From Fremontodendron californicum (Eukaryota; Streptophyta; Magnoliopsida; Malvales; Malvaceae): DNA of 64,000 bases. The notes under the pieces are model-generated. The model did no database searches and was not told the origin of the DNA. It saw only the letters and a list, made by a program, of their open reading frames with translations. The number at the start of each line of letters is the position of its first letter. Position 1 is the first letter of the stretch. Location: the NCBI GenBank assembly GCA_030761205.1, contig JAULJL010000027.1, positions 2,981,001 through 3,045,000 of the forward strand, given 5' to 3'. Of this stretch, positions 35,193 through 47,378 are shown piece by piece. Position numbers and translations under genes: made by a program.

Positions 35193-36749
35193 CTGTTTAG
35201 AGAAACGATGGAACGTTTTGTTTTATGCTTAATGCGAGTCATTAGCAGCTAAATAAGGAATAACAGATAGAATTTGCTTTCTAAACCTAAACAAAATCAG
35301 TAACGTATCTGAAATATTGAGAGGTTGCAACTTGCAATTGTTCATATATCGTAAACAATCTCAGCAATGTATGCAAATGCTTGAGAAAATCAAGGAGGAG
35401 GTTAGCTATAGACTAGGGGGGTGAAAACCATAAAGGATGATATTGTTAATAGAGATTTGCATGTAGTATGGGGGTTAAAAAGCTCACTGATTGCATAATT
35501 GGTTCTTAGCTATGTAAAGAAGACATTGTAAAATAGTACATTTGTTTGCCAGCTATGCTGGTTGTTTTGATGTAGCAGTGCATGCTGCTTTTGGATAAAT
35601 AAAAACTTTGCTTATCCAAAAAAATTGTTCATATATCATTAATTAGAATTTTTAGTTTATTTAAGATAAGAAAATTCCATTACACTTTCTAATTTTCTTA
35701 ATTTCGTAATAAATATTGCGTTTAAGAATTTGGATTTAAAAGAATGGATATTGATTTCAAATTTAGTATAAATTGTGTGATAAAACACTTTTGTAAATAG
35801 AACTCCCACGATTATTTTCAAATCTATTAATTTGTTGAATATCTATTTAATAATGAATTCGAAATACTTTTATATATATATATAATTTAAAATTTATTTT
35901 TTTATACTTTTAAAATGATAGGTATTATAATTATATACTATTTATTTTAGTAATTCATCTAAATTAAAGTTCAAATCACATCAAACCGAGTAGATGCCTA
36001 ATTGAATTTAACTTTGTAATTAAGTTAACCTAAAAATCTTAACATTTCTTACCAATACAAATGAATCTAACTATTTATGTCAAACTTGTAAGCACAAGGA
36101 GCATATTGATAGTTATCGGAGCAAAAATTTGATGAAGTTCATGATTCCATAGTTTCATGAGAATTTGCAATAAAATAAAATAAGGTGCACGAAAAAATAC
36201 GAACTCACCTTGATTTTTTTTTTTTTGAATATTTAAGAAGCAAATCAGGCATATATATGAACATTGGCTTCCAATTGTCAATTACAGTTGGAATCCTTAT
36301 TGCCAACATGCTAAGATCAAAGGTGGATGGGGCTGGTGCCTGAGCTTGGATGGAGCAATTAATGGTCTTGCCCTTGTCATCACAATTATTTAATAATTTT
36401 ACTTAATATAAATTGATTAAGGAAAATTTAATTTAATAAGGATTTCAAAATTAATAAAAAATCAAAATAGTTAATATTTAGTTTTATAATAAAAAAAGTT
36501 ATAATAAGAAAAGTTTGCTTTAGTAATTAAAGATTTCAATATTAATAAGTAAATAAATAAAAATTAGTTAATATTTTAATTTAATAAAAAAATCATTAAT
36601 TTAAGACAAAATAATTAATTTAAAAAATTATCATAAGTGTATATATCATTTATTATTTACACTTTTAAAGTTTGTTTTTTTATATATAGTATTAAATTAT
36701 TGATATTGATATATATCATTTAAAAGATCATAAACAACACTTAGCTGTT
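34986..36749. other. Intergenic DNA between phosphatase copy 2 and the first copia element
   Basis: It contains the T42 tract at 35151-35192, the probable copy 2 promoter and AT-rich DNA. No additional gene is visible; the frames at 34943-35242 and 36075-36281 are low-complexity. Confidence 0.45.
35151..35192. repeat. 42-base poly-T tract
   Basis: An uninterrupted T run upstream of phosphatase copy 2. On that gene's strand it is poly-A, so it could be a retroposon tail or a slipped homopolymer. Its exact length is likely to vary between individuals or assemblies. Confidence 0.9.
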
Positions 36750-36754
36750 ATGTG

Positions 36755-37017
36755 TGTTAGAGAAATAATCTAGACATTGTAGAATAATTTTTTAGAATTC
36801 CATACATGAATCTTAGTCCATACATGAATCCTAGTTGGTACATTCCTACACAAGGTGAATGTATTGTCTTTAATGTCTCTTGGTATTTGTATTTTCATTA
36901 ATTAAGTTCATGTATTAGTTAGTTATGTAATCACTATATAAATCCATGTAAGAGATTACACATTCTCTTTTTTCTTTCTTCTCCTCATTCATCCAAATAG
37001 TTGGATAGATCCCAACA
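36755..37017 (+). repeat. 5' LTR of copia element 1 (263 bp)
   Basis: It starts TGTTAGAGAAATAATC and ends GATCCCAACA. A TATATAAA promoter box lies at about 36935-36942. It lacks a 68-bp block present in the 3' LTR between CCATGTA and AGAGATTACAC. Confidence 0.93.
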
Positions 37018-37048
37018 AATTGATATCAAGAGCTTGGTTGAGACAACC

Positions 37049-40000
37049 ATGGCTTCCAACAACAACAATTCCTTACAACCCCAACTTCCTTTTCTTACCG
37101 GTAAAAATTACAACCATTGGAGTATGAAGATGATGGCTCTATTGGTTCACAAGACCTATTGGAGATTGTAGACACTGGTTTTCCAGTGCCTGAAGATGAA
37201 GCGCAACTCTTAATGCACAAGGCTTGACCGAATTGAAGTCTAATCGCAAGAAAGATTACAAAGCCAAGTACTTCATTATGCAATCGGTAGATGAAGTTAT
37301 TCTTGATAGGATTTCAATAGCCAAGTCGATTAAACAAGCTTGGGATATTCTTTCTTCTTCATACTAAGGAGATGACAAAGTCAAGATGGTGCGCCTTCAA
37401 ACTCTTTGAGGTGAGTTTGATACACTAAGAATGAAGGAGTCTGAGACTATTGAAGAATATTTCAATCGAGTTAACTCAATTGTTAACCAATTGGATTGAA
37501 TGGTGGGAATCTTGAAGACCAAAGAATTGTTGAAAAGATCTTTCGGAGCTTGACTCGAAAATTTGATTATAGTGTTGTTGCAATTAAAGAATCCAAAGAC
37601 TTATCTTCTTTATCGGTGGAGAATTTATTGGGATCGTTACAATCCCATGAACTACGCATGAAGCAATATGATTCTACTTCCATTGAACAAGCATTTAAAG
37701 CACAAGTTTCCTTTAGAGATAGCTCGAGAGGAAGATGTCGTGGAAGATGTATTTCTCGTGGTAGAGGAAGAGGCTATGGTAGAAGACATCAAGAACAAGA
37801 GAAATCTCATGATGGTGAGTCTTCATCTTCAAATAGAGGAAGAAGGAGAGGAAAAGCATCCTTATCAAATGTCCAATGTCATCATTATCATAAATATGGT
37901 CATATCATGAAATATTGTAAAAAAAAGATGGACAAGGAGAACAATAAAGAATCCAATTTTATGCATGAAGAGGAAGAAGACAATCTTTTTCTTACATGCA
38001 ATGATCAAGAAGCTTCCTTAGAATATGTGTGGTTTGTGGATAGCGGTTGTAGCAACCACATGACTGAAAACAAGAATGTTTTTGTGGAGATAAATGAGAC
38101 ATTTCATAGTGAAGTTAGAACCGGAGATGACAACAAGCTTCAAGTCAAGGGAAGAGGTGACATTCTTGTGCAAACCAAGAAGGGAGTGAAGCGGATCTCA
38201 AGTGTGTTTTATGTTTCCGGCCTTAAGCACAATCTCTTAAGTGTTGAGCAACTTCTTTTAAAAGGTTATGAAGTAAATTTCAAGGAAGATTTGTGTGAGA
38301 TCAAAGACAAGAATGGTGCTATCATTGGAAAGGTGAGGATGACCAAAAGCAAGATGTTTCCTTTATCCTTCCAAGGTATCACTAATTCTTGCTTCCATAC
38401 CACTATTCAAGATAAGTCTTGACTATGGCATTATAGCTTTGGGCACTTGAGTTTCAAAACTCTATCTCTAATGGGAAAGAAGAATCTTGTGGAAGGCTTG
38501 CCTACAATTCAACTTCAAGAAAAGGTATGTGAAGGATGTGCCTTGGGAAAGCATAGTAGAAATTCTTTTCATAGTGGGAAGGCATGGAGAGCGTTAAAGC
38601 CACTTGAACTTGTGCATTCCGATCTTTGTGGGCCGATGCATACTACTTCAATTGGAGGTAATCGTTATTTTCTTACCTTCATTAACGACTATAGTAGAAA
38701 AACGTGGATATACTTCCTTAAACAAAAGTTGGAAGTATATGGTTGTTTCAAAAAATTCAAGGCTTTTGTTGAAAAGCAAAGTGGTTTCCAATTGAAGACT
38801 CTTCGTTCGGATCAAGAGGGAGAATACATAAATCGTGACTTTGGAGAATTTTTAAAAGAACTTGGTATCCGACATTAATTTTCAGTCCGAGGAACTCCTC
38901 AACAAAATGGAGTCGCCGAGAGGAAAAATCGCACAATTATGGAGTTGGCTAGAAGTATGTTAAAGGCCAAGGGGTTGCCAAATAACTTTTGGGCGAAAGA
39001 GGTAGCATGCATGGTGTATCTTTTGAACCATTTTTTTTCCAAAAGCGTGCAAGACAAGACACCACAAGAAGCTTGGAGCGGCCACAAACCAAGTGTTGAT
39101 CACTTGAGAATTTTCGGAAGCATTGCCTATTACATGTACCAGATGAAAGAAGGAATAAGTTAGATGACAAATCCGAAAAATGCATCTTTGTGGGATATAG
39201 TGAAAGCTCCAAGGCATATAGATTGTACAATCCCATCACCAAGAAACTTATTGTGAGTAGGGATGTGAAGTTCAACAAAGAAGAATTTTAGGATTGAAGA
39301 GAAAATGCAAGTAAAGAAAATTCAAGCGGTTTAGAACTTGAAGAAGGAATGAAGCTCCAATTGAAGAAATTGAAGAGGTTGGTACACCACCTTCTTCTCC
39401 AAATTCTACTTCATTACCCTCCACATCTTCAAGTTCAAGTTCCCCTCCTAAAAAGACAAAGAGGCTACAAGAGATTTATGAGCAAACAAGTAAAAATTTG
39501 GATGAAGATTTGGCCAATTTTGCTTTGTTTGTTGATGCCGGTCCAATCATGTTTGAAGAGGCTTCTAAAAATGAGAATTGGAAGCTTGCAATGGATAATG
39601 AAATGGATGCTATTCAAAGAAACAAGACTTGGGAGCTTGCGGATCTCCCAAATGACAAGAGACTGATGTGAACCCTAGAGGTTAAACCCTTTGAACCCAC
39701 TAACAAATTGAATTACCTTAACCCCAAGAAAGCCAATATGCAGGCAGTGGAACTTAAACACGTAGAAATCTTATTTCAAAGAACCTAGATAAGCTAAGCT
39801 AACAAAACCCCAAGAACACTTATTTCTAGAACCTAAGTTTGATAGGAAGAACGCCACAAAGAAAGGATTTCTTTGATAAGTTCACTAGTTCTGTCAAGAA
39901 CTAAAAAAAGTGAAACACTCACTTGAATAAAATCAACTTAATAGATTAATGGTTACTCATATAGGCGGCTACACATGTGTTTTTATAGCCTCTCTATGTT

Positions 40001-42055
40001 AACCTAGCTGACTACCTAAGAGTCCTAGTGCAAATAAATCTACTTAGCAGTCAAGGCTTGCTAACCTAACTAGAAGATGAATTTCGGCCAGACCTAATTA
40101 AACAAGGGAATTCGGCCATCCTACTTACATAATTAAATGAAAGCTTAACTATGGGCTGAACAAGCTCAAGCCCAATCCTAATTAAATTTAAAAGATGTCC
40201 AATAGTTTAATGAGGGTAGTCTCCAAAAGCTTATTAGACATGTTACATAAGTCAGGCCCAAAAGCCTAAACTAATTACAAGAATTAACACAAGCCCAAAT
40301 ACTCATTTAATAGGTGCCATATAGTTTAATGAATTGGTCCCCACCCTTGCCATGTCATTTAATGAACAAGTCCACTTCATTAAGCCTTATGCCGCCACCT
40401 TGCATTCTTCTAAGGCCCATCTTGTGAAGTTTGGATTACATGGACCAAGTCTTGTTCTTCTTCATTTAAGTAGCCTAACTTGAATGTCTTGACATTGCTT
40501 AAAAGACTTGTAGAATCAGTCGAAGTCCTTTGCACCAATCCTTGCATAGCTTCTTTGATCTTCTTGGATCTTGACCTTGTAATAGGCCCACTTGGAACAT
40601 GCACATGCAATGGATCTTGAAGTCCAATACCAACTTGGTTCTCATCAAGCCCCTTGATGTGAAGTGGGTTTACAAAACAAAGTTGAACTCAAAGGCGCGG
40701 TTGACAAACACAAAGCGCGTTTGGTGGTGAAAGGCTACAAACAAAAGTATGGTGTTGATTTCCAAGAAGTGTTTGCACCTGTGGCTCGTCTTGAAACAAT
40801 CCGGTTGATACTTACATTAGTGGGTCAAAGAGAATGGAAAGTTTATCAAATGGATGTCAAGTCGGTATTCTTGAATGGTTTTCTTGAGGAAGAAGTTTAT
40901 GTCACTCAACCATCGGGTTATGTAAAAATTGATGAAGAAAAGAAGGTATGTCATTTGAAGAAAGCCTTATACGGGCTTAAACAAGCGCCAAGGGCATGGT
41001 ATAGTCGTATTGATGGATATTTCTTGAAGAATGGTTTTAAAAGATGTCCATTTGAGCATACTCTCTACACTAAAGAAGGAGTTCATGGTGAGCTTTTGAT
41101 AGTATGCTTATATGTTGATGATTTGATCTTCACTGGAAGTTGTTCAAGCATAAACGAAGATTTCAAGAAAGCTATGAATAATGAATTTGAGATGACCGAC
41201 ATGGGACTTCTCCATTTTTTCTTGGGCATTGAAGTTAAACAACAAAGAGATGGAATTTTCATTACTCAACAGAAGTATGCAAGAGATTTCTTGAGAAAGT
41301 TTCGAATGGAGGGTGCACTACCAATTAGCACACCTATGGAGGTTGGTTTGAAGCTAAGCAAATTTGAAGATACTAGGTATGTTGATGGAAACTCTTTATA
41401 GAAGTCTTGTGGGTAGTCTTATGTACTTGACTGCAACTAGACTCGATCTTATGTACGCGGTGAGTATGCTTAGTAGATTCATGGAATCTCCATGGCAAAA
41501 TCATTGGGAAGCCGAAAAAAAATCTTAAGGTATGTGAGTGGAACAATTGATGAAGGAGTTCAATTCAAGAAGGTTGAAGAACCAAGTTTAGTTGGTTATT
41601 GTGATAGTGATTGGGGAAGAAGTGTTGATGATAGTAAAAGCACTTCGGGATATGTTTTCATTATTGGTTCCTGTGCAATTTCGTGGGCATTAAAGAAGCA
41701 AGATATCGTGACACTTTTTACAACCGAGGCAGAATATGTCTCACTAGCTTTTGCATCGTGTCAAGCACTTTGGTTGAATTGGATTTTGAGTGAGCTCAAG
41801 CATGATCATGTTGGTACTCCTACATTGTTTTGTGATACTAGTTCGGCTATTTCACTTACAAAGAATCCAGTTTTTCATGGCAAAAGCAAGCACATAAGGA
41901 TCAAGTATCATTTGATTAGAGACTTGGTTAAAGAGAGACACATCAATGTGAAGTTTTGCAAATCTCAAGATCAAGTTGCCGATATTTTTACCAGAGCTTT
42001 GAAGGCCGACACATTCAACAAGTTAAAGAAGAAGCTTGGAATAGTGATTGTCTAG
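37049..42055 (+). pseudogene. Broken gag-pol polyprotein of copia element 1
   Basis: The ATG at 37049 opens a gag (UBN2/DUF4219-type) frame. Visible domains: zinc knuckle near 37876-37920 with its second Cys replaced (CHHY...GHIMKYC); protease WFVDSGCSNHM near 38035; integrase HxxxH/CxxC zinc region and core (HSDLCGP, LRSDQEGEY, NGVAERKN) at 38424-38960; reverse transcriptase 40664-41401 with YVDDLIFTG; RNase H 41492-42055. Breaks: a frameshift in gag near 37140, in-frame stops near 37410, at 38420 and at 38876, a 986-bp insertion at 39660, and a frameshift near 41395. It cannot make a full polyprotein. Confidence 0.9.
39660..40645 (-). mobile_element. Nested 986-bp insertion inside copia element 1
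   Basis: It interrupts the pol reading frame between the linker (WELADLPNDK) and reverse transcriptase (VKWVYK) and is bounded by a direct CAAG (39656-39659 and 40646-40649). Its minus strand carries a 66-codon frame (40410-40610) with GPITRSRSKKIKEAMQGLV, the kind of sequence found at the C-terminus of Ty3/gypsy-type plant polyproteins. It is therefore probably a nonautonomous or truncated LTR-element piece in reverse orientation. A 4-bp duplication is unusual for an LTR element, so its exact class is open. Confidence 0.65.
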
Positions 42056-42066
42056 CTTAAGGGGGA

Positions 42067-42397
42067 TGTTAGAGAAATAATCTAGACATTGTCGAATAAT
42101 TGTTTAGAATTTCATACATGAATCTAGTCCATACATGAATCCTAGTTGGTACATTTCTACACAAGGTGAATGTATTGTCTTTAATGTCTCTTGGTATTTG
42201 TATTTTCATTAATTAAGTTCATGTATTAGTTAGTTATGTAATCACTATATAAACCCATGTATTATTTGAGTTCAAGTATGGTGAATGAAGTGAGTTCTAT
42301 AATACACAAGTGAGTTCTAAATTTCTATCAAGAGATTACACATTCTCTTGTTTCTTTCTTCTCCTCATTCATCCAAATAGTTAGTTAGATCCCAACA
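42067..42397 (+). repeat. 3' LTR of copia element 1 (331 bp)
   Basis: It begins TGTTAGAGAAATAATC after the polypurine tract AAGGGGGA and ends GATCCCAACA. It is longer than the 5' LTR by a 68-bp block that contains two GTGAGTTCTA words (GTGAGTTCTATAATACACAA, then GTGAGTTCTAAATTTC). Confidence 0.93.
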
Positions 42398-42688
42398 ATG
42401 TGAGTATATTGGATAAGAATGAAAAGTTTTAATTAGTAATTATAGAATTAAGTAAATAACATGATCATGAAATCTTTTCATCTCTCAAATAAAAAAAAAG
42501 ATGATTAAAAGAACTGATGTAAATAAATTTCATTTATGATCTTTAATATACAAAGAAGCAAAAGCAGTCCTTAATTTGATACAATAACCGAAGGACTTCC
42601 TATTACCCCTAAAAACCCTATATTCTTGAACCATTCAATGATGGTTAACTGAAATGCACCATTTTAGTTTCTTGTAAAAATGATCACC

Positions 42689-43588
42689 TTATTCTTTAGC
42701 ACCTCTAAGGAACTGGTTCACGGCATCTCTCATGTCTTGGAAAACATCACATCTCTCGAAAAAACCTGCCAACTTCATCAATTCCCTGTCCCAGAGCTCA
42801 TCGCCAAAGAACGGCTTTATGGGGATCCCATTTTCAGGTTGCAATGAAAAAGACTTTGGGTTATCATCGACGATCACAATCTTCCTCAAGTCTCTCCCCA
42901 TTTGTGACAAGTCCTTCACGAATTTCCCTCTCATTTGTTTGCATGAATCCCTGTAAAACCGGTGCGATATGAACCCTTTTGGGTCGAGAGTATCCAGCAC
43001 CTTGGATGCATACGCTTCGTGCCCTGCCGTGAACACAATAATTTCGTATTTCTTGCTGATAATCTCCAAGAACTCATCTACCCCAGGTCGTTTGAACACG
43101 TAGAAATTTATTGTCACCCCGTCCATAATTCTCGAAACTGTGAAATCGTACCTTGGTGGAGGCGGATCAAGGCTTGAATGCACCAAGGTTTCGTCCAAGT
43201 CAAGAACAATCGTTCCTTTTTTATCCGAACCCAATGGAGGAAGCAAGTTGCGGTGTAAGACAACAACTGGGGACCGAGGCACAATATTGAAGCTACAGGT
43301 TTCAAATTCAAGTTGGAGTCCAGCCCCAGGACCAACATTAACATTATTGTTGGCTTCGAACTGGGTCTTTTCTTCCTGTCCAAGAATCTCGAAGCCCTTG
43401 AAGCGGCATGAAGGGGTTGCTATACGGGCTAGCTCGGATAAAAACCTGGTCAGATGATGGCGGCACTTGACGATGGACTTGTTTATTGATGCAATGATGG
43501 TGACGGAGTTGATCTTTTTCCCTGAAAAGCGCCTTCGTGTATGATAATGGTGCTGCCGCCTGATGGACTTTTGCTTTTCGGATATCAT
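42689..43588 (-). CDS. SCP/CTD-like small phosphatase (HAD family), tandem copy 3
   Basis: A single exon of 299 residues. No earlier in-frame ATG exists before an upstream stop, so the start at 43588 is firm and helps set the starts of copies 1 and 2. The HAD motifs are intact: DLDETLVHSS (D130, D132), IIVFTAG and IVIVDDNP. A basic N-terminal region (residues 1-60; RRQHHYHTRRRF, SINKSIVKCR) is shared with the other copies and may direct nuclear targeting (inference). Only about 290 bp separate its stop from the 3' edge of copia element 1. Substrate unknown. Confidence 0.88.
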   Translation of the reverse strand: MISEKQKSIRRQHHYHTRRRFSGKKINSVTIIASINKSIVKCRHHLTRFLSELARIATPSCRFKGFEILGQEEKTQFEANNNVNVGPGAGLQLEFETCSFNIVPRSPVVVLHRNLLPPLGSDKKGTIVLDLDETLVHSSLDPPPPRYDFTVSRIMDGVTINFYVFKRPGVDEFLEIISKKYEIIVFTAGHEAYASKVLDTLDPKGFISHRFYRDSCKQMRGKFVKDLSQMGRDLRKIVIVDDNPKSFSLQPENGIPIKPFFGDELWDRELMKLAGFFERCDVFQDMRDAVNQFLRGAKE

Positions 43589-46500
43589 CTCTAATTGGTT
43601 CTGAGTTGTGATTGAAGATCGAGAAAAATAATTTGATTGAGAGAAATATGATCGGGGAAATTAAACAACATTAGGAAGAAAAAAAAAGAGATATCACCGA
43701 GGAGTTATTTTTATAATTTTGCTTAGATGTTAACAGACTAACAGGAAATTGTTTAGAGAGTCGAAGCTGGATTCCATATTTAGGAATGAAACTGTTTTAC
43801 AGATAAGTAGATTTTGATTTTTTCCTTTTTTTCTGTTTTATTATGTTTAAAATGATGGGAATTTATCTATATCTTATAACTAATTTTTATTTATATCTAT
43901 ATAATAATAATATCATGAAAATGCTGACAGAACTTTTGATTAACGAAACTGACATATTTGTTTTATTTTTAAATTATCATTTTAAATATTTTTTGTTATG
44001 AATATTAACAAAAAGTTTTAATTTTATTGAAAGATTACTATTAAAAGGATTTATTAGACAACTAAAAAAGTGTTAAAATTACAGTAATTGAATTGTTTTT
44101 TATTTTATATTAACCTTAAAAAATAAACTATATTAATATAATATATTTTCATGTCCAATAAACTTTATATGTTAATGTAAATTTTTAATTTCAATTGTTT
44201 ATATTATATAGAATTCTATATTTAACATATACTTATTATCTATAAATAAATAAAAATATTTACATGCAAAACACCTGATTACAAATACTATTTTGCTTAA
44301 ATGATATAACTGAAAAGACAAAATTTAATGTTTTCATTTAGCAATATTGTTCATTTCCTTAGGGCTTAGGCTTCTTAATTAACTTGTGGGATTGATTTGG
44401 GCCTCTAGCTAGGCCCACAAATTAAAGAGCAGATCCAGGCCAGAAGGCTTACAAAGTTACAACGCTTGCATTGCATGATATAACTCTACAACTGACGAAA
44501 ACATTATTATTGTATGCATACCTACCTTTGAGTGAAAAATAAACTAATTATTCATAAATTAAATTTCATTTCTTTATAAAAAAAAAAAAATCATTTCCTT
44601 TATACAAACCAAAATTAAGGGGAAAAAAAGGATATAAACTCTTAATAGTCCTAGTGATTATTATATAACCGTCAATTAGCTTAAAATTTTGTTATATATA
44701 CTAATTTGCTCACCTATTTGTGTGTTTGTATATTGTTTTAAAATATGTTTTAAAAAAATAAAAAATTTACATGATAAGTTTTTTTTTCAACAAAATATTT
44801 TTTTTGAAAAATAGTAAAATATCATATAATCCGTAATTTCAAATTTTTTATTATTAATATATTTGATTTTTTGGGTCAATTTAAACAATTCATCAAATGA
44901 ATTTGTAACACCAAGCTCAATTAAGATTTTATAAATAATGTAGATGTATATGTTGGATTTGTGGCTTTAACTTTAAAACGTATTTTTTACATAAGAATGA
45001 CGCTAGATGAAATTTGGCATAATTAATTTTGGGCATGTTTAGTCAAATTTCAAAGTCAAATAAAATAATGTTGTGGTACTTCTAAGTTCTAACATCCAAC
45101 TGATTTTAGTTGGCAGCCAAATGATGGGGTGATCATGAGGAACATGAATGATTCTTTCTTTGATATTTGATAATTAACCTTTTAAATCTAGTGTAGTTAT
45201 AATCAATTATGTTAGTTATGATAAAAAAAAATTATACTATTAATTATTTATTGGTTTCATATGCATTTTCCACACCAAGAGCAGGAAATTAATGTCACAA
45301 AGGGTCTTTGCCTGCCACAATGAAAAAAAAAATCTCTTTAATAAAGCCTCCATGAATTATGAGAATTCGTTGAAAATCTTTGATCGATTGTAGTCATTAG
45401 TCAACAAATTTTTTTATTTTTTAAATATATCTTAAAGGATGCATGTCAACTCTACTAATTTGTAGAGTTTTTAGACTCCGTTGCGGATAATAATCTTTAA
45501 TTTTTATCTAAAAAAAAAGTGAATGCGAAATCAATGTGAAACAGATGATTGAAGGGAATCAAAATCATAGTCTAATGCTAATGGAGGTGGTAAATGTTCA
45601 TAGATAAAAAAGGGGCAAAAAACAACCAACAAAGATCAGTGCTTATGATTATGATTATGAATGGAAGAAAGCTAGCTAGGTGAGTATTTGGCACTTAGTG
45701 GGAGAGGTTGGGAGTTTTGCATGTGCATTGAAGAACAAGAGTTTTGTTGGTGGCTCTCTTATTCCATCGATTACCGCTTCAAATACTTAGTGGGATTCAA
45801 TGGGAATTTTTTTTTCTACAATTGTTGATAATTAGTTAGAGCATGCATATAAAGGGTTTTTTTTTTTTCTTCTCTTCAACGTTTTAGCTTTACTTTTTGG
45901 CTATTTGATGTTAGAGTTTCCCTGCTTCGAGTGGAAAATTCATGCAAAAAAAAAAATTTAATGAAGTTGATTTTGGAGGAAAAAGTAGTGGCATGCAATG
46001 CATGGATAATGGAAGTCAATAAATTGGTTAGTTCCATAAATATTGGCATGAAATGCTGAAGTCCCACTGTATCTTTTTTTGGATTTCCTTAGCTAGTAGG
46101 TTGCCTTGGTCCGCTTCTATGGTTTCTTTTTGGTCTCCTCTTTATTATGAGAAATGGAAATTCCTTTCACACTTATGATCATGACAAGTTAATGAGATTA
46201 ATTATAATTAAAAAGCGTAGAAAAGCTCTAATTGGATCTCAAAAAGATAATAAGAAATTGCACATCGAGAACAATAGACTTTAACAACATTTTCTTGTTT
46301 TTCACAAATTTTTGGTTTGTATCATTTTAAATAAAAAAATATTAATCAGTGTTTAATGACATTAGATAAGATGATATTTATATAAAAAAATATAATTAAT
46401 GTAATTTTTTTTAAAAATAATATATTAAATTAAAAAACTTTTTTAAATAATAAATTAAATAATTTTTAATTGATTCCTATAAACACAGTTAACCAAACTG

Positions 46501-46664
46501 TTTTAAATACTATCCTTCATTTTGCCAAGCGAGTATCAAGCCACATTCAATATTTTTTCCACTCCCTAGGTAGCAAAAGATCATGAGATTTCCAATTCAA
46601 CAACCCATTCCTCACTTTTGTTTTAATGAGTTTGAGCATGAGTCATGGTGGTGAGTATTGTATC

Positions 46665-47378
46665 GGTATCAGTGGTATCGGTAGGTACGTCTTAATTTTT
46701 AATTAAATCGATACAGACAGCTTTTAGTTTCATTTCGATTTTGGTACCCGTCGTACCGACCTGTACCAGTCTGTATTGATCAATACCGGTCAGTGTAGAC
46801 CTGCTCACGGGCCGGGCAGCCCGCCCGGCAGGCCCATATTGGACCGGGCCTGAGCAGGATATTTTGTGTTCCAGGCCGGGTCGGCCCGGCCCGGAACAGT
46901 AATTTTTATTATAATAATATTATTTAATTTAATTTAATTTTAATTATAAAAAAATTAAAAAAATTATTTTTTATTCCAATGAACAGTTTTTCGGGCCTAA
47001 ACGGGCGGGCCTGGGCGACCCAGGGCCGGGCCTGGGCAGAGAAAATAAAAAAAAACCCGGGCCGCGGCCCGGCCCATGGGCAGCTCTAGGTCAGTGCGGT
47101 TGGTACAATTTTTTAATTTTTTTTTATAAAAATTCACTTATTTGATTTTTTAAACCAGTTTCGATATTTTTGTGTCATGATCATTTTTATTTTTTTCATA
47201 ATTACATTTAAAAATAAAATATGTTCATTAAATTAGGCTATTGAACATAATTAATAATAATTTATTATATTTTTTAAATATTTTAATATTTATTAAATTA
47301 GGCTATTGAACACCGATATCAATACGTGTTAGTACCAAAATAAAAATGATACATCTACCGATACGGTACCGACTACAG
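46665..47378. mobile_element. Probable inverted-repeat element hosting the hAT-type MITE
   Basis: The left edge (TATCGGTAGGTACGTC) and the right edge read in reverse (TATCGGTAGATGTATC) match as imperfect inverted repeats, each followed by ATTTTTA-like DNA. Further TACCGGT/ACCGATA words lie inside. The GC-rich MITE at 46796-47088 is inserted within it. The ends and target duplication are unclear, so the boundaries are approximate. Confidence 0.4.
46796..47088. mobile_element. hAT-type MITE, copy 2 (293 bp)
   Basis: It is flanked by a perfect 8-bp duplication GGTCAGTG (46788-46795, 47089-47096). The left end TAGACCTGCTCACGGGCC pairs with the reverse-complemented right end TAGAGCTGCCCATGGGCC. 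Both ends are extremely GC-rich (GGGCCGGGC words) around an AT-rich core. It is the same family as 947-1222 but more GC-rich, showing it has moved more than once. Confidence 0.88.

Larger units (their letters stand above)
36755..42397 (+). mobile_element. Ty1/copia LTR retrotransposon 1 (5.64 kb), degenerate, with a nested insertion
   Basis: It is flanked by a perfect 5-bp duplication ATGTG (36750-36754, 42398-42402). The 5' LTR is 36755-37017 and the 3' LTR 42067-42397, both TGTTAG...CCAACA. A tRNA-Met-type primer-binding region (TTGATATCAAGAGC) follows the 5' LTR, and a polypurine tract (AAGGGGGA) precedes the 3' LTR. Internal order is gag, protease, integrase, reverse transcriptase, RNase H, i.e. 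copia order. The LTRs differ by 8 substitutions by eye, plus a 1-bp and a 68-bp length difference, so the insertion is fairly recent. It sits between phosphatase copies 2 and 3 on the opposite strand. Confidence 0.95.

Noticed and set aside
39664..40647. TG...CA borders for the nested insertion
   Set aside because: The flanking 5-mers do not match (GAGAC, AGCCC), whereas CAAG matches at 39656 and 40646, so I used the latter.
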